Positions 17,935 to 26,046 of a stretch of DNA of 64,000 bases are shown here, piece after piece. The DNA is from CAVVMA01 sp963830715 (GTDB taxonomy: Bacteria; Desulfobacterota; Binatia; Binatales; Binataceae). The stretch spans positions 1 to 64,000 of the forward strand of contig CAWHNS010000007.1 in the NCBI GenBank assembly GCA_963830715.1. The letters are read 5' to 3'. The notes under the pieces were generated by a model that had not been told where the DNA came from, did no database searches, and was given only the letters and a program-made list of their open reading frames with translations. The translations under genes and the position numbers were made by a program. The number at the start of each line of letters is the position of its first letter. The stretch's first letter is position 1.

Positions 17935-19071
17935 CTAGTCAAATAGTCTCTCGCTGGCTAGCCGCGTCCGCTCCTTTAGTACCTCGGCGTCGGTCGTGCC
18001 AGCGCTGACCTTTGTAAGAAACCCGGTCTTGTCCTCTTTCAATTCCTGATAGCGTTGGGCTATATCTGTTGGTATCGCATCGAGATGGTGAGCAAAACTC
18101 ACCATAACGCAGTCGAATACAGCGCTGTTGAGACCCCTTCTTATGTGGAATGGCCGCTCGCCTAAAGCTTTGGTCACCGCCGCACACGTAGCGGCGAACA
18201 GTGTCCTAAATTGCCGATAAGCGGTGTCCCCTAACTCGCGGTTCTTGAACATGAACTTCGACAGGAAATCCTTCATCGGTTTCTCGTAGTGCGTACTGTC
18301 CAGTAGTGCAAAGAACCGGAGAATCAACTCTATGTCTCGTTGGCGGCTATCAATGGACTCTTTCCCTGTAATCCTTCGCCATTCTGGCAATATATTAAGT
18401 TCTTGGAGAAGCACCCTAAAATTACCCCGATAGACACAGTTACGAATCTCCTGATTAGCTAGAAATGTTCCCCCGGTATTCAATCGTTCAAAGACGTGAT
18501 ACATGCTGGTATGGTCTTGAGGATTGAGCTGCTGAACGATGAACGAGCGCAGGACGCAGTTGTGTAGCTTGCGTTGGTCAGCCGCGCTAAGCTCCCTAAA
18601 TTCCTTCTGGTAATATCTGCTGTTCTCGCTCAGCCCAGTTAGGTTGAATACGTCTCGCTGACCGTTCTTTTTCTCGCCAAAGTAGCCCTCTAGGAAATAA
18701 AAGACACTGCGAAGCCGTTGCTGTCCATCGATGACCAGGAACTTTTGCGATGCACGTTCCGTATAGAGAAATACAGCGGGGACGGGTAGCCCAATCAGGA
18801 ACGATTCTATGAGCTTGCTCGCTTGATTCTGCCTCCAGACGAATTGACGTTGAAATGGGGGAATCTCAATATCGCCAGCACGCCACTTTTGATACAGTAC
18901 CTCAAGCGTGAAGTCGGCAGGATATGTGTTGATTTCGTAATCTGGCGGCGCGCTTTCCGCATCTTCTTCTTCCGACGTAATACGCTCAAATTCGATATCC
19001 TCGGGCCGAATGGTGCGATGCTCGTATTCCAAGCGCTCGTCGAGCAGTTCGGGATCAATTTCCTCCGGCAT
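17935..19071 (-). CDS. DUF262 (ParB/GmrS-like) domain protein
   Basis: A 378-residue protein (ATG at 19071 preceded by GGGAAAGGA; the frame open to 19113 is longer). DUF262 motifs are at about residues 73-79 (FQRQFVW), with the nucleotide-site motif DGQQR at 115-119 in FLVIDGQQRLRSVFYF, and FERLNTGGT further on. DUF262 proteins occur in GmrSD type IV restriction and SspE phosphorothioate-linked defence as sensors with NTPase activity, usually fused to a DUF1524 HNH nuclease. Here I see no HNH motif in the C-terminal part, and a HEPN gene follows instead. Low GC compared with both flanks points to horizontal acquisition. Confidence 0.85.
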   Translation of the reverse strand: MPEEIDPELLDERLEYEHRTIRPEDIEFERITSEEEDAESAPPDYEINTYPADFTLEVLYQKWRAGDIEIPPFQRQFVWRQNQASKLIESFLIGLPVPAVFLYTERASQKFLVIDGQQRLRSVFYFLEGYFGEKKNGQRDVFNLTGLSENSRYYQKEFRELSAADQRKLHNCVLRSFIVQQLNPQDHTSMYHVFERLNTGGTFLANQEIRNCVYRGNFRVLLQELNILPEWRRITGKESIDSRQRDIELILRFFALLDSTHYEKPMKDFLSKFMFKNRELGDTAYRQFRTLFAATCAAVTKALGERPFHIRRGLNSAVFDCVMVSFAHHLDAIPTDIAQRYQELKEDKTGFLTKVSAGTTDAEVLKERTRLASERLFD

Positions 19072-19267
19072 GGTCCTTTCCCTTAGATATCCTGCTTTTT
19101 CCGAAGCACGCAAGACCGCTGCGAGTGTCGATACTGGCCGAATTAGGCAGGCCAGTGCCCGAGTGTCCGGTTGTGGCGGGCAGGGTATCCGGATTCGGGA
19201 AATCCGGAAAGCATTCGAAACGGACCGTCTGTTGCGGCCCTCGATTCTGCGCTATAAGCACGGCGAG

Positions 19268-20425
19268 ATGGGACCGCTCAAAGGCATCCGAGTCCTCGAT
19301 CTGAGCCTGGTCGTCTCCGGGCCGTTCTGCACGATGATGCTGGGAGACCTCGGCGCTGACGTCATCAAGATCGAACCGCCGGAAGGCGACATGTCGCGCA
19401 ACGTGACGGTTGATTCCCGCGGCGGCATCGGCGTCGGCATAATCAATTACAACCGCAACAAGCGCGGGATGCTGATCGATCTGAAACGTCCGGGTGCGAG
19501 CGAGCTGTTCCTCAAGATGGCTGAGCGATCGGACGCGGTGGTGCAGAACTTCCGTCCCGGCGTGGTGGACAAGCTCGGAATCGGCTATCGCGCGGTCAGC
19601 GCGCGCAACCCGAAAATCGTATATTGCTCGATCGCCGGTTACGGCTTCACCGGTCCGTACGCCGACAAGCCGGCTTACGATCCGATCATCCAGGGGCTGG
19701 CCGGCGTGATGGCTTCGCAGCGCACGCAGGGACGCCCGCGCGCGGTCAAGAACATAATCGCCGACAAAGTGACCGCGATGACGGCCGCGCTCTCGATAAC
19801 CGCGGCGCTGCTCGCCGCACGCGCCGGCGGGACGGGGCAGCATATCGAAATCGCGATGATGGACGCGGTGGCATACTATCTGATGCCGGATACGATGGCG
19901 CGGCGGACGTTTTTGCCCGACACGCCCGGCACTCCGCCCTCGATGGGCACGCTCGAGCCGTTCAAGACCGCCGACAGCTTCATCACGATCGCGCCGCTGA
20001 CCGATGAGCAATGGCAGCGGCTGCTCGACGCGGTAGGCCATCCGGAGTGGTTCGAGGGCGACCAGCCGCGCAGCGAACGCGTGCGCCGCTCGATCAAGAG
20101 CCTGATCGAGCTTTTCCCGACGCAGCCGTCGGCGCACTGGCTCGAAGCGATCGAGGCCGCCGACGTGCCGTGCGGCCCGGTGAACGACTACGACTCGATC
20201 TGGAGCGATCCGCAATTCGCCGTCAATCAGACTTTTGTCGAGTACCAGCATCCCCGGGCCGGACTGGTCCGCGCGGTGCGTTCGCCGGCCCGCTTCTCCG
20301 CCACGCCCGCCGAGTTCTGGCGACACGCGCCCGCACTCGGCGAAAACACCGATGAGATTCTCGCCGACCTCGGCTTCTCCGGGGCCGAAATCGCGCGCCT
20401 GCGGACCGACGGCGTTGTCAGATAA
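19268..20425 (+). CDS. CaiB/BaiF-family CoA-transferase
   Basis: A 385-residue class III CoA-transferase. Motifs include the opening GPLKGIRVLDLSLVVSGPFC, LGADVIKIEPPEGD, KRGMLIDLKRP, VVQNFRPGV and the presumed catalytic Asp in MMDAVAYYLMPD. These enzymes transfer CoA from a donor thioester to a carboxylic acid (carnitine, bile acids, oxalate, phenyllactate). I start at ATG 19268 (no strong SD; a TATAAG hexamer at 19253-19258 would give a short leader). The next gene overlaps by 11 bases. Likely role: acid activation in catabolism. Confidence 0.93.
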   Translation: MGPLKGIRVLDLSLVVSGPFCTMMLGDLGADVIKIEPPEGDMSRNVTVDSRGGIGVGIINYNRNKRGMLIDLKRPGASELFLKMAERSDAVVQNFRPGVVDKLGIGYRAVSARNPKIVYCSIAGYGFTGPYADKPAYDPIIQGLAGVMASQRTQGRPRAVKNIIADKVTAMTAALSITAALLAARAGGTGQHIEIAMMDAVAYYLMPDTMARRTFLPDTPGTPPSMGTLEPFKTADSFITIAPLTDEQWQRLLDAVGHPEWFEGDQPRSERVRRSIKSLIELFPTQPSAHWLEAIEAADVPCGPVNDYDSIWSDPQFAVNQTFVEYQHPRAGLVRAVRSPARFSATPAEFWRHAPALGENTDEILADLGFSGAEIARLRTDGVVR

Positions 20426-21449
20426 GACGCGCGCAACGGAGCGAGTTGTCGCGCGCCTTCTTGCGGCCGCGATAGTTCTTGTTGTCGGCGGCTGCGCAGC
20501 GCAAACGCCCCCGAGTGCCACTCCTCAACCCGAGAGCGCGCCGGTCGCCCCGCCGCCGCAACTGCGTCCGATCTTCGACATCGTTAGCGGCCCCGACGGA
20601 AACCTGTGGTTCAGTCAGCCGTTCGCGAGCCGCCTCGGGCGCATCACGCCGGCCGGTGAAACCACCGATTTTCTGCTTCCAAACCAGTTCTTCGCCGTGC
20701 GTCTCGCGTTCAGGCCGGACGCCACGATTTGGTTCACCGATCCGGTCGGCAATCGAATCGGTTCGATGACGCTCAAGGCCGTCACGAAGGAATTTCCTCT
20801 GCCGGCGCGCGACAGTGGTCCCACCGGAATCGCGGCCGGTCCCGACGGCAATCTATGGTTCACCGAGATCGCGAAGAATCGAATCGGCCGGATCACTCCT
20901 GCCGGCGCGATCACGGAATTTCCGCTGCCCGGCGATAACAGCCGCCCAGCCGGAATCACCGCCGGGCCTGACGGCGCCCTGTGGTTCGCCGAGGAAAAGG
21001 GCGGGCGCATCGGTCGCATAGATTTAGCGGGTGAATTGTCCGAGTTTGCTCTGCCGATGCCGGACTCCAGGCCCGAGGAAATAACCTCCGGGCCCGACGG
21101 CGCGTTGTGGTTTACCGAGTTCCGAACGGTGCGCGTGGGACGAATCACCGCGGCCGGGTTGCTGACGGAATATCCGGTCGCCAACGCGCTGAGCGCCGAC
21201 CATATCGCGGCAGGCCCGGACGGAAACATCTGGGTGACGAGTACAAAAGGCGGCAAGATTTATCGCATGACGCTCGACGGCGAGGTCACCAGCTTCGCGA
21301 ATGTGCCGGGAGGCACGCCCGGCTTCATCACCTCGGGTCTGGACGGTAATCTGTGGTTCACCGAGATCGACGGAGCGATCGGCCGGATAACCCCGTCCGG
21401 CGAGATAAGGGAATTTCCGCTCCCGCCCCCGCCGGAGTCCGATCCATAG
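20415..21449 (+). CDS. Vgb-like beta-propeller lipoprotein
   Basis: A 344-residue protein with about seven propeller repeats of the form GPDGNLWFTE...RIGRITPAG, as in virginiamycin B lyase (streptogramin lyase). The N-terminus from TTG 20415 is a lipoprotein signal: a basic start, LLAAAIVLVVGGC with lipobox Cys, then a Pro/Ala linker. TTG is chosen because no ATG or GTG lies between the upstream stop and the signal peptide. The frame overlaps the CoA-transferase stop. Most Vgb-like proteins are not lyases but ligand-binding or scaffold propellers, so antibiotic inactivation should not be assumed. Confidence 0.8.
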   Translation: MSDKTRATERVVARLLAAAIVLVVGGCAAQTPPSATPQPESAPVAPPPQLRPIFDIVSGPDGNLWFSQPFASRLGRITPAGETTDFLLPNQFFAVRLAFRPDATIWFTDPVGNRIGSMTLKAVTKEFPLPARDSGPTGIAAGPDGNLWFTEIAKNRIGRITPAGAITEFPLPGDNSRPAGITAGPDGALWFAEEKGGRIGRIDLAGELSEFALPMPDSRPEEITSGPDGALWFTEFRTVRVGRITAAGLLTEYPVANALSADHIAAGPDGNIWVTSTKGGKIYRMTLDGEVTSFANVPGGTPGFITSGLDGNLWFTEIDGAIGRITPSGEIREFPLPPPPESDP

Positions 21450-21526
21450 CGATCATTGCCGCGCTGTCGCGCGCGCGAGGATTTGCGCTATAAAACGAGA
21501 CAGCCAATTAGGGAGATTCTATAGCC

Positions 21527-22423
21527 ATGGGCAAACTCGACGGTAAATCTGCAGTCGTGACCGGCGCGGGCCGCGGGATTGGGCGCGGCGTCGCAAAGAC
21601 GCTCGCAGCGCAGGGCGCTGCGGTGATCGTCAACGATGTCGGTGTGACGGTGGCGGGAGAGAAGGAACAATCGTCGCCAGCCGACGAGGTAGTTCGCGAA
21701 ATCAAGGCGGCCGGCGGCAAAGCCGCCGCGAATCGCGACGATATCGCCACAGTCGCCGGCGGAGAGAACCTGGTCAATCAGGCGATAAAGGAATTTGGCA
21801 AGCTCGACATCCTGGTGAACGTCGCGGGAATTCTGCGCGACCGGATGATCTTCAATATGAGCGAGCAGGAGTGGGACGAAGTCATTCGCGTCCACCTGAA
21901 GGGCCATTACTGCACGATTCGTCCGGCCTCCGCACACATGCGGGAACGCAAATGGGGCCGTATCATCAATTTTTCCTCCAACTCCGCTTTGGGCAGTCCC
22001 GGCCAGCCCAATTACGCGGCCGCGAAGGCGGGAATCCTCGGGTTGACGTATAGCTGCGCCAACGGTCTCGCCAAGTACAACATCACGACCAACGCGATCA
22101 TGCCCGGCGCCGCGACCCGGATGACCGACACGATTCCCGCCGGCCGGATGCCGGGCGGTGGACCGGGCCTCCCCGCGAGCGCGACCGCCGAGGGCACGCC
22201 GCGCGATCCCGCCAACATAGCGCCGATCGTAGTGTTCCTGGCCAGCGATGAGGCGGCTGGCGTGAACGGCCAATGCTTCGGCGCCTCGGGCTACCGGATC
22301 ACCCGCTACTCGCATCTCGTCCCGGAGCGCGTCCTGATGAGCGACCATCCGTGGGAGATCGATCGGCTGTTCGAGATCTTCAAGAGCACGCTTGGCGTGG
22401 ATCTGGTTCCACCCAGGATGTAA
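21527..22423 (+). CDS. SDR-family oxidoreductase (MFE-2 hydroxyacyl-CoA dehydrogenase-like)
   Basis: A 298-residue short-chain dehydrogenase. NAD(P)-binding TGAGRGIG is at residues 12-19, NVAG at 98-101, the active-site Ser near 150 and Y163/K167 in NYAAAK. Similarity of the opening and the DGK...NDVG block is to the peroxisomal multifunctional enzyme type 2 and bacterial fatty-acid or steroid SDRs. The segment ARGLPASATAEGTPRDPANIAP suggests an extra loop. Preceded by TATAAA at 21489-21494 and by GGGAG 13 bases before the ATG. Neighbouring a CoA-transferase, it may reduce or oxidise a hydroxyacyl-CoA. Confidence 0.93.
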   Translation: MGKLDGKSAVVTGAGRGIGRGVAKTLAAQGAAVIVNDVGVTVAGEKEQSSPADEVVREIKAAGGKAAANRDDIATVAGGENLVNQAIKEFGKLDILVNVAGILRDRMIFNMSEQEWDEVIRVHLKGHYCTIRPASAHMRERKWGRIINFSSNSALGSPGQPNYAAAKAGILGLTYSCANGLAKYNITTNAIMPGAATRMTDTIPAGRMPGGGPGLPASATAEGTPRDPANIAPIVVFLASDEAAGVNGQCFGASGYRITRYSHLVPERVLMSDHPWEIDRLFEIFKSTLGVDLVPPRM

Positions 22424-22449
22424 CGCGCGCGGGATTGGACGCGACAGGG

Positions 22450-22881
22450 TCAGGAACTGCGAGCTGACGGGCGGTGCTCGTAGCCCGGCACCCATTCGTC
22501 GAACTGCGGCAAGCTGTCGTTGATCTCCCACCAAGGGGCCTTCGACCCGACGAACATATGAAGGATCGGTCGGACGCCTGGGTCTCCATCGAGGAGACCG
22601 GCCGGGATCAGGATAATGTGGCTGTCCTGAAATTTGAGCTGAAGGGGGGCTTTGGCGCCGCACACTCCGCAGAACGCTCGACGACCGTCGGGAGGGTAAT
22701 CGTAGAACCGAACCAGGTCCGCTCCTTTCACGAACCGAAAGCGATCGGGCTGCGCGACGGCAGCGGTTCCAAAAGCGGCTCCGGATTCTTTGCGGCACCG
22801 GGAGCAGTGGCAGTGCCTCATGAACATTATTTGTTCAACCTCGAAGGCGATTCCTCCGCAAAAGCAGCTTCCCCTTAGCAT
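22450..22881 (-). CDS. GFA-family (CENP-V/GFA zinc-binding) protein
   Basis: A 143-residue protein with the GFA zinc-site cysteines: GSCFCGG at the start, CHCSRCRKESG and CGVCGAK. Members include glutathione-dependent formaldehyde-activating enzyme (Gfa) and many of unknown function. The start is the ATG at 22881 because AAGGAG lies 7 bases upstream; the longer frame to 22899 is less likely. Convergent with the SDR gene (27 bases between stops). Zinc binding is well supported, enzymatic role is not. Confidence 0.9.
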   Translation of the reverse strand: MLRGSCFCGGIAFEVEQIMFMRHCHCSRCRKESGAAFGTAAVAQPDRFRFVKGADLVRFYDYPPDGRRAFCGVCGAKAPLQLKFQDSHIILIPAGLLDGDPGVRPILHMFVGSKAPWWEINDSLPQFDEWVPGYEHRPSARSS

Positions 22882-22969
22882 GCTGATCTCCTTACGCAAT
22901 GTTTCGGAGTTGCTTCCAATTCACGACCGGTCTCGAAACAGATAGTGCGGGCAGGAATCATGCTCAAAG

Positions 22970-23004
22970 CAAAAGGGACGGCCCCGTCAGGACCGTCCCT
23001 TTTG
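22970..23004 (-). terminator. Rho-independent terminator of the 23027-23443 gene
   Basis: CAAAAGGGACGG (22970-22981) and CCGTCCCTTTTG (22993-23004) form a 12-base stem with an 11-base loop. On the minus strand it lies 22 bases after the stop of the secreted protein gene and ends in a T-rich arm. Confidence 0.85.
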
Positions 23005-23026
23005 CGATCTTTCGCTCGAAGCGAAC

Positions 23027-23443
23027 CTACTTCGCGGGCGTGCGCGCGGCGGGTGCGTTCTCCTCGGGTTCGATAGACCGCATCGTCAGCAATTGCACGG
23101 CCGAACCCAGATCGAGCTCGCTGTACTTTCGGTTGGAATACAAATCGTCGAGCCGCTTCACGACATCTTCCGGCTTGAGCCCCGAGACCGACAATTCTCG
23201 CGAGAGCTGGCGGATGATCTTCTTCGCGCCCTTCCAGTGGAACAAATCCGCCGCGACCGTTAGGTTGTCGAGCTTGCCCTCGCTCACCTGCATCGCGTCG
23301 GCATAGCCGTTAACGTAGCCGGACTTGGCTGCAGGGCCGAGGCGGCCCCAATACACGCCGTTATGCTCAACGACGGTAGCCCCCAAGGCAACCGCCCAGC
23401 CCGCCAGCAACCCCACCACCATGCCTGCGCCAAACTTCTTCAT
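23027..23443 (-). CDS. Exported hypothetical protein
   Basis: A 138-residue protein starting MKKFGAGMVVGLLAGWAVALGATVV, a signal peptide or N-terminal anchor. The remainder (YWGRLGPAAKSGYVNGYADAM, LYSNRKYSELDLGSAVQLLTMR) is soluble and helical. I do not recognise a named family; it resembles small DUF-type envelope proteins that begin with a Gly/Tyr-rich YxNGYxDAM block. The ATG at 23443 is chosen over the longer frame to 23557 because it begins at the signal peptide. It has its own terminator at 22970-23004. Confidence 0.7.
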   Translation of the reverse strand: MKKFGAGMVVGLLAGWAVALGATVVEHNGVYWGRLGPAAKSGYVNGYADAMQVSEGKLDNLTVAADLFHWKGAKKIIRQLSRELSVSGLKPEDVVKRLDDLYSNRKYSELDLGSAVQLLTMRSIEPEENAPAARTPAK

Positions 23444-23573
23444 GAGCTTAAGCCCCCTGTCCTCACACCGGATGAATACGTCTTGTACCAGAAGCCGGTT
23501 ACGCAATAAAGAACCCCCGGCGGCAGGTTTTTTCAGGACCACCCGTCTGCCGGCCAAGCGCGGTCGCCTTGCT

Positions 23574-24239
23574 TTAGTCGATTCGCACCAGCCTGCGTTT
23601 TATTGCCGCGCGGACCATCATGGCGGTCGATCGGGCGTTGAGCTTGAGTTTCAGGTTCTCGCGATGAGTCTGGGCGGTCTTGGGGCTGATGCCGAGCCGT
23701 GACGCGATCTCCTTGGTTGTGGCGCCGTCGGCGACAAGCTTCAGCACTTCGCGCTCGCGGCGCGTGAGGGCGCCATTGCCGGAATTGCGATCGGCGCGGC
23801 GGTCGAGACGCGCCAGCACGATCGGGGCGATCGAGGGGCTGATGTATCGCTTCCCGCGATGCACCGCGCGTACGGCGGCGAGCAAATCGGTTGCGGCATC
23901 GGTTTTGACGAGGTAGCCGGCCACCTGCGCATCCGAAAACGCCTCCATCACGTACTCCTCGTCGTCGTACTGGCTCAGCACCAGGACGCGGGCGGCCGGT
24001 GTCTGCCTGGCAATACGATGCGCCGCGGCGAGCCCGCCGATTCCCGGCATGCCGATATCCATCACGACCACGCTCGGCCTGGTCCTGGCGGCCAGGGTTA
24101 CGGCTTCCTCGCCGTCGGCGGCCTCGCCGACGATCTCGCATTCCGGCGCCAGCACCATCCTGAGCGCCTCACGGAGCATCCGATGGTCGTCGGCGATCAA
24201 CACCTTTATCCGCCCGTCAGCCTGCCCGCAGCCGCTCAT
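23574..24239 (-). CDS. NarL/FixJ-family response regulator
   Basis: A 221-residue regulator. Receiver domain at about residues 10-125 with ADDHRMLREAL, the phosphoacceptor Asp in VVVMDIGMPG and Lys in YLVKTDAA; LuxR-type HTH at 155-215 (LTRREREVLKLVADGATTKEIASRLGIS). The gene overlaps the kinase gene by 23 bases and is coupled to it. Output genes cannot be told from sequence. Confidence 0.93.
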   Translation of the reverse strand: MSGCGQADGRIKVLIADDHRMLREALRMVLAPECEIVGEAADGEEAVTLAARTRPSVVVMDIGMPGIGGLAAAHRIARQTPAARVLVLSQYDDEEYVMEAFSDAQVAGYLVKTDAATDLLAAVRAVHRGKRYISPSIAPIVLARLDRRADRNSGNGALTRREREVLKLVADGATTKEIASRLGISPKTAQTHRENLKLKLNARSTAMMVRAAIKRRLVRID

Positions 24240-25929
24240 CTGGTAACTCTCTCCGGCCAGAGTTGCGCGGCATGGCGATCTCGACGACGATTCGAGTGCG
24301 CCCTCGCCGCGAGTCCACTTTGAGGCTCCCGCCGATGAGCTCGACGCGCTCGGCGAGTCCGCTCAATCCCATGCCGCGGTGCTCTCGGCCGTCCTGCGCG
24401 CGGGCGCGCATTCCCCGGCCGTCATCTGTGATTGAAAGGCGAGCGCGACCGTGGTCGCGCTCGAGCGACAACTCGACGTGCCGCGCCCGGGCGTGCCGGA
24501 TGATGTTCGAGACCGCCTCGCGCGTGACCTGATAGCATAGGTTCAGGAGCGGCGGCGAAAGTCCGCGCGCGCCGTCGAGGCTCAGCAAGCGCGCCTCGAC
24601 ATCCGCTTCGGCGAGACGGTGCAGTTCCGCTTCCAGGGCCGTTTCGAGCGTCCGTCGTCCAAGCGTGGCTGGGCGCAACGCCTTGAGCCTGGCGCGAAAC
24701 CCGTCCTCCAGTTCGCGGAGCAGCCGGTCAGCCTTCCGAGGCGAAGCCTGCAGCGCGATCCGTGCCGCGGCGATGAGCTGCGCCTGATCGTCATGAAGAT
24801 CGCGCGCGATTCGCGAGCGCTCGGCATCGACGGCATCATAGAGCCGCAGCGCGAGGCTCTGCACCAGCGCGCGTTGTGCGTCTGAGTCGCGCCGGAAGGT
24901 CCATGCGTCTATCCTGGGCGCGAGCCGGCCGACGATCGTCTCGGTGCGCCGCGCCGCGGCCGGCAGGATCGGCGCGCGCGCGGCCACCGCGATCACGCCG
25001 CTGGCGAACGGGAAACAGAGATAGGAAGAGAACCCGCTTCGGGCGAACAGCCAGTCCTCGAGGTACGAGACGCCGGCGGGAGCCGCCCCGAGCCTCAAGA
25101 CCGGCCTCGCGCGGCTGAAGCTGTCGAACAGCGCGCTGCGAGCGTCGCCCGGCATTCCGATCTCGCGTGCTGGAAACGACGGCGATGCGGCCTCGATCCG
25201 CAACCCGGCGCGATCGGAGAGCGCAACGAGCCAGGCCTCGAACGAACCGACCTTCGCGACCAGGCGCGCGATTCCGGCGGGCAGGTCTCGCGGCTTCAAC
25301 CGATCGGCGGCCTCGACAGCATCCTCGATCTGCCGGCGCTCCTTTTCGGCCTCACTTGCCTTGCGCGCAGCCGCCACGACTCCGCCCTGGAGCGTCTGCG
25401 CGCGACGCTTCCAGAACTCGCGCGAGTACGCATCTCGATCCGACATCACGAAGGCGCGTGCGGCGCTTGCGATGAGTTTCAGGGTCGCTTCAACTTCATC
25501 AGCGGAGCGATTCGTGGAGGTCATCAACATCGCCGCCGCAGAACCCGACTCATGACTCCCCACCTCGGCTGTAAGCTCGAGTTCAACCGGTGTAGCCGGA
25601 TGCAGCCACGCCGCCAGCTCCCCCGCCCTCAGGCGGAAGATCGTCCGCTGATGATCTTGAAGCCGCAACTGATCGGCGAGCCTCAACAATCCGGCATCGT
25701 CGTGGGCCTCGACGGACGCGGTTCCGTTGTGCGCCCGCACCCGGACGGGCCCGTCGCGCCCCTGCCATTCGATAACGCAGAGCGCGGCGGAGCTCGCGGC
25801 GCGGCCAAGCTCGGCGAGCGCGCCGAGTTCCGTCGCGAGCGGATCGGCACGGTCGCGATCGGCACTGCCGCGGGTTTCCGCCGGCCCGATCGAGAGGCAA
25901 TCAGAGGGTCGCGAGATGGTCGCCACGTG
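24217..25929 (-). CDS. NarL-type sensor histidine kinase (HisKA_3)
   Basis: About 570 residues. The HisKA_3 dimerisation box RSRIARDLHDDQAQLI with the phospho-His at about residue 378 is followed by a HATPase domain (NIIRHARARH, DDGRGMRARA, GMGLSGLAERVELIGG). The N-terminal 350 residues contain no transmembrane segment; they look like GAF-type sensory modules (FAARS, VAKVGSFEAWLVALSDRAGL), so the kinase is probably cytosolic. Start: GTG at 25929 with GAGGAC upstream; a TTG at 25938 is an alternative. Transcribed with the response regulator at 23574-24239. Confidence 0.88.
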   Translation of the reverse strand, partial: HVATISRPSDCLSIGPAETRGSADRDRADPLATELGALAELGRAASSAALCVIEWQGRDGPVRVRAHNGTASVEAHDDAGLLRLADQLRLQDHQRTIFRLRAGELAAWLHPATPVELELTAEVGSHESGSAAAMLMTSTNRSADEVEATLKLIASAARAFVMSDRDAYSREFWKRRAQTLQGGVVAAARKASEAEKERRQIEDAVEAADRLKPRDLPAGIARLVAKVGSFEAWLVALSDRAGLRIEAASPSFPAREIGMPGDARSALFDSFSRARPVLRLGAAPAGVSYLEDWLFARSGFSSYLCFPFASGVIAVAARAPILPAAARRTETIVGRLAPRIDAWTFRRDSDAQRALVQSLALRLYDAVDAERSRIARDLHDDQAQLIAAARIALQASPRKADRLLRELEDGFRARLKALRPATLGRRTLETALEAELHRLAEADVEARLLSLDGARGLSPPLLNLCYQVTREAVSNIIRHARARHVELSLERDHGRARLSITDDGRGMRARAQDGREHRGMGLSGLAERVELIGGSLKVDSRRGRTRIVVEIAMPRNSGRRELPDERLRAG

Positions 25930-26046
25930 TCCTCGCAATGACGCGAGCCGGAGCCGTAGCTGGTGTCGCGTTGTGCAGGTGGTGGAGGAAAAAGCTCAGC
26001 CTGCTTTCGTCCGGTGCTCCGATCTCTCCCCGCTCCTGGAGCGCCG

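Noticed and set aside
20415..21449. Streptogramin-resistance gene
   Set aside because: Only the propeller repeats match; the lyase active-site context cannot be confirmed and most homologues are not resistance proteins.
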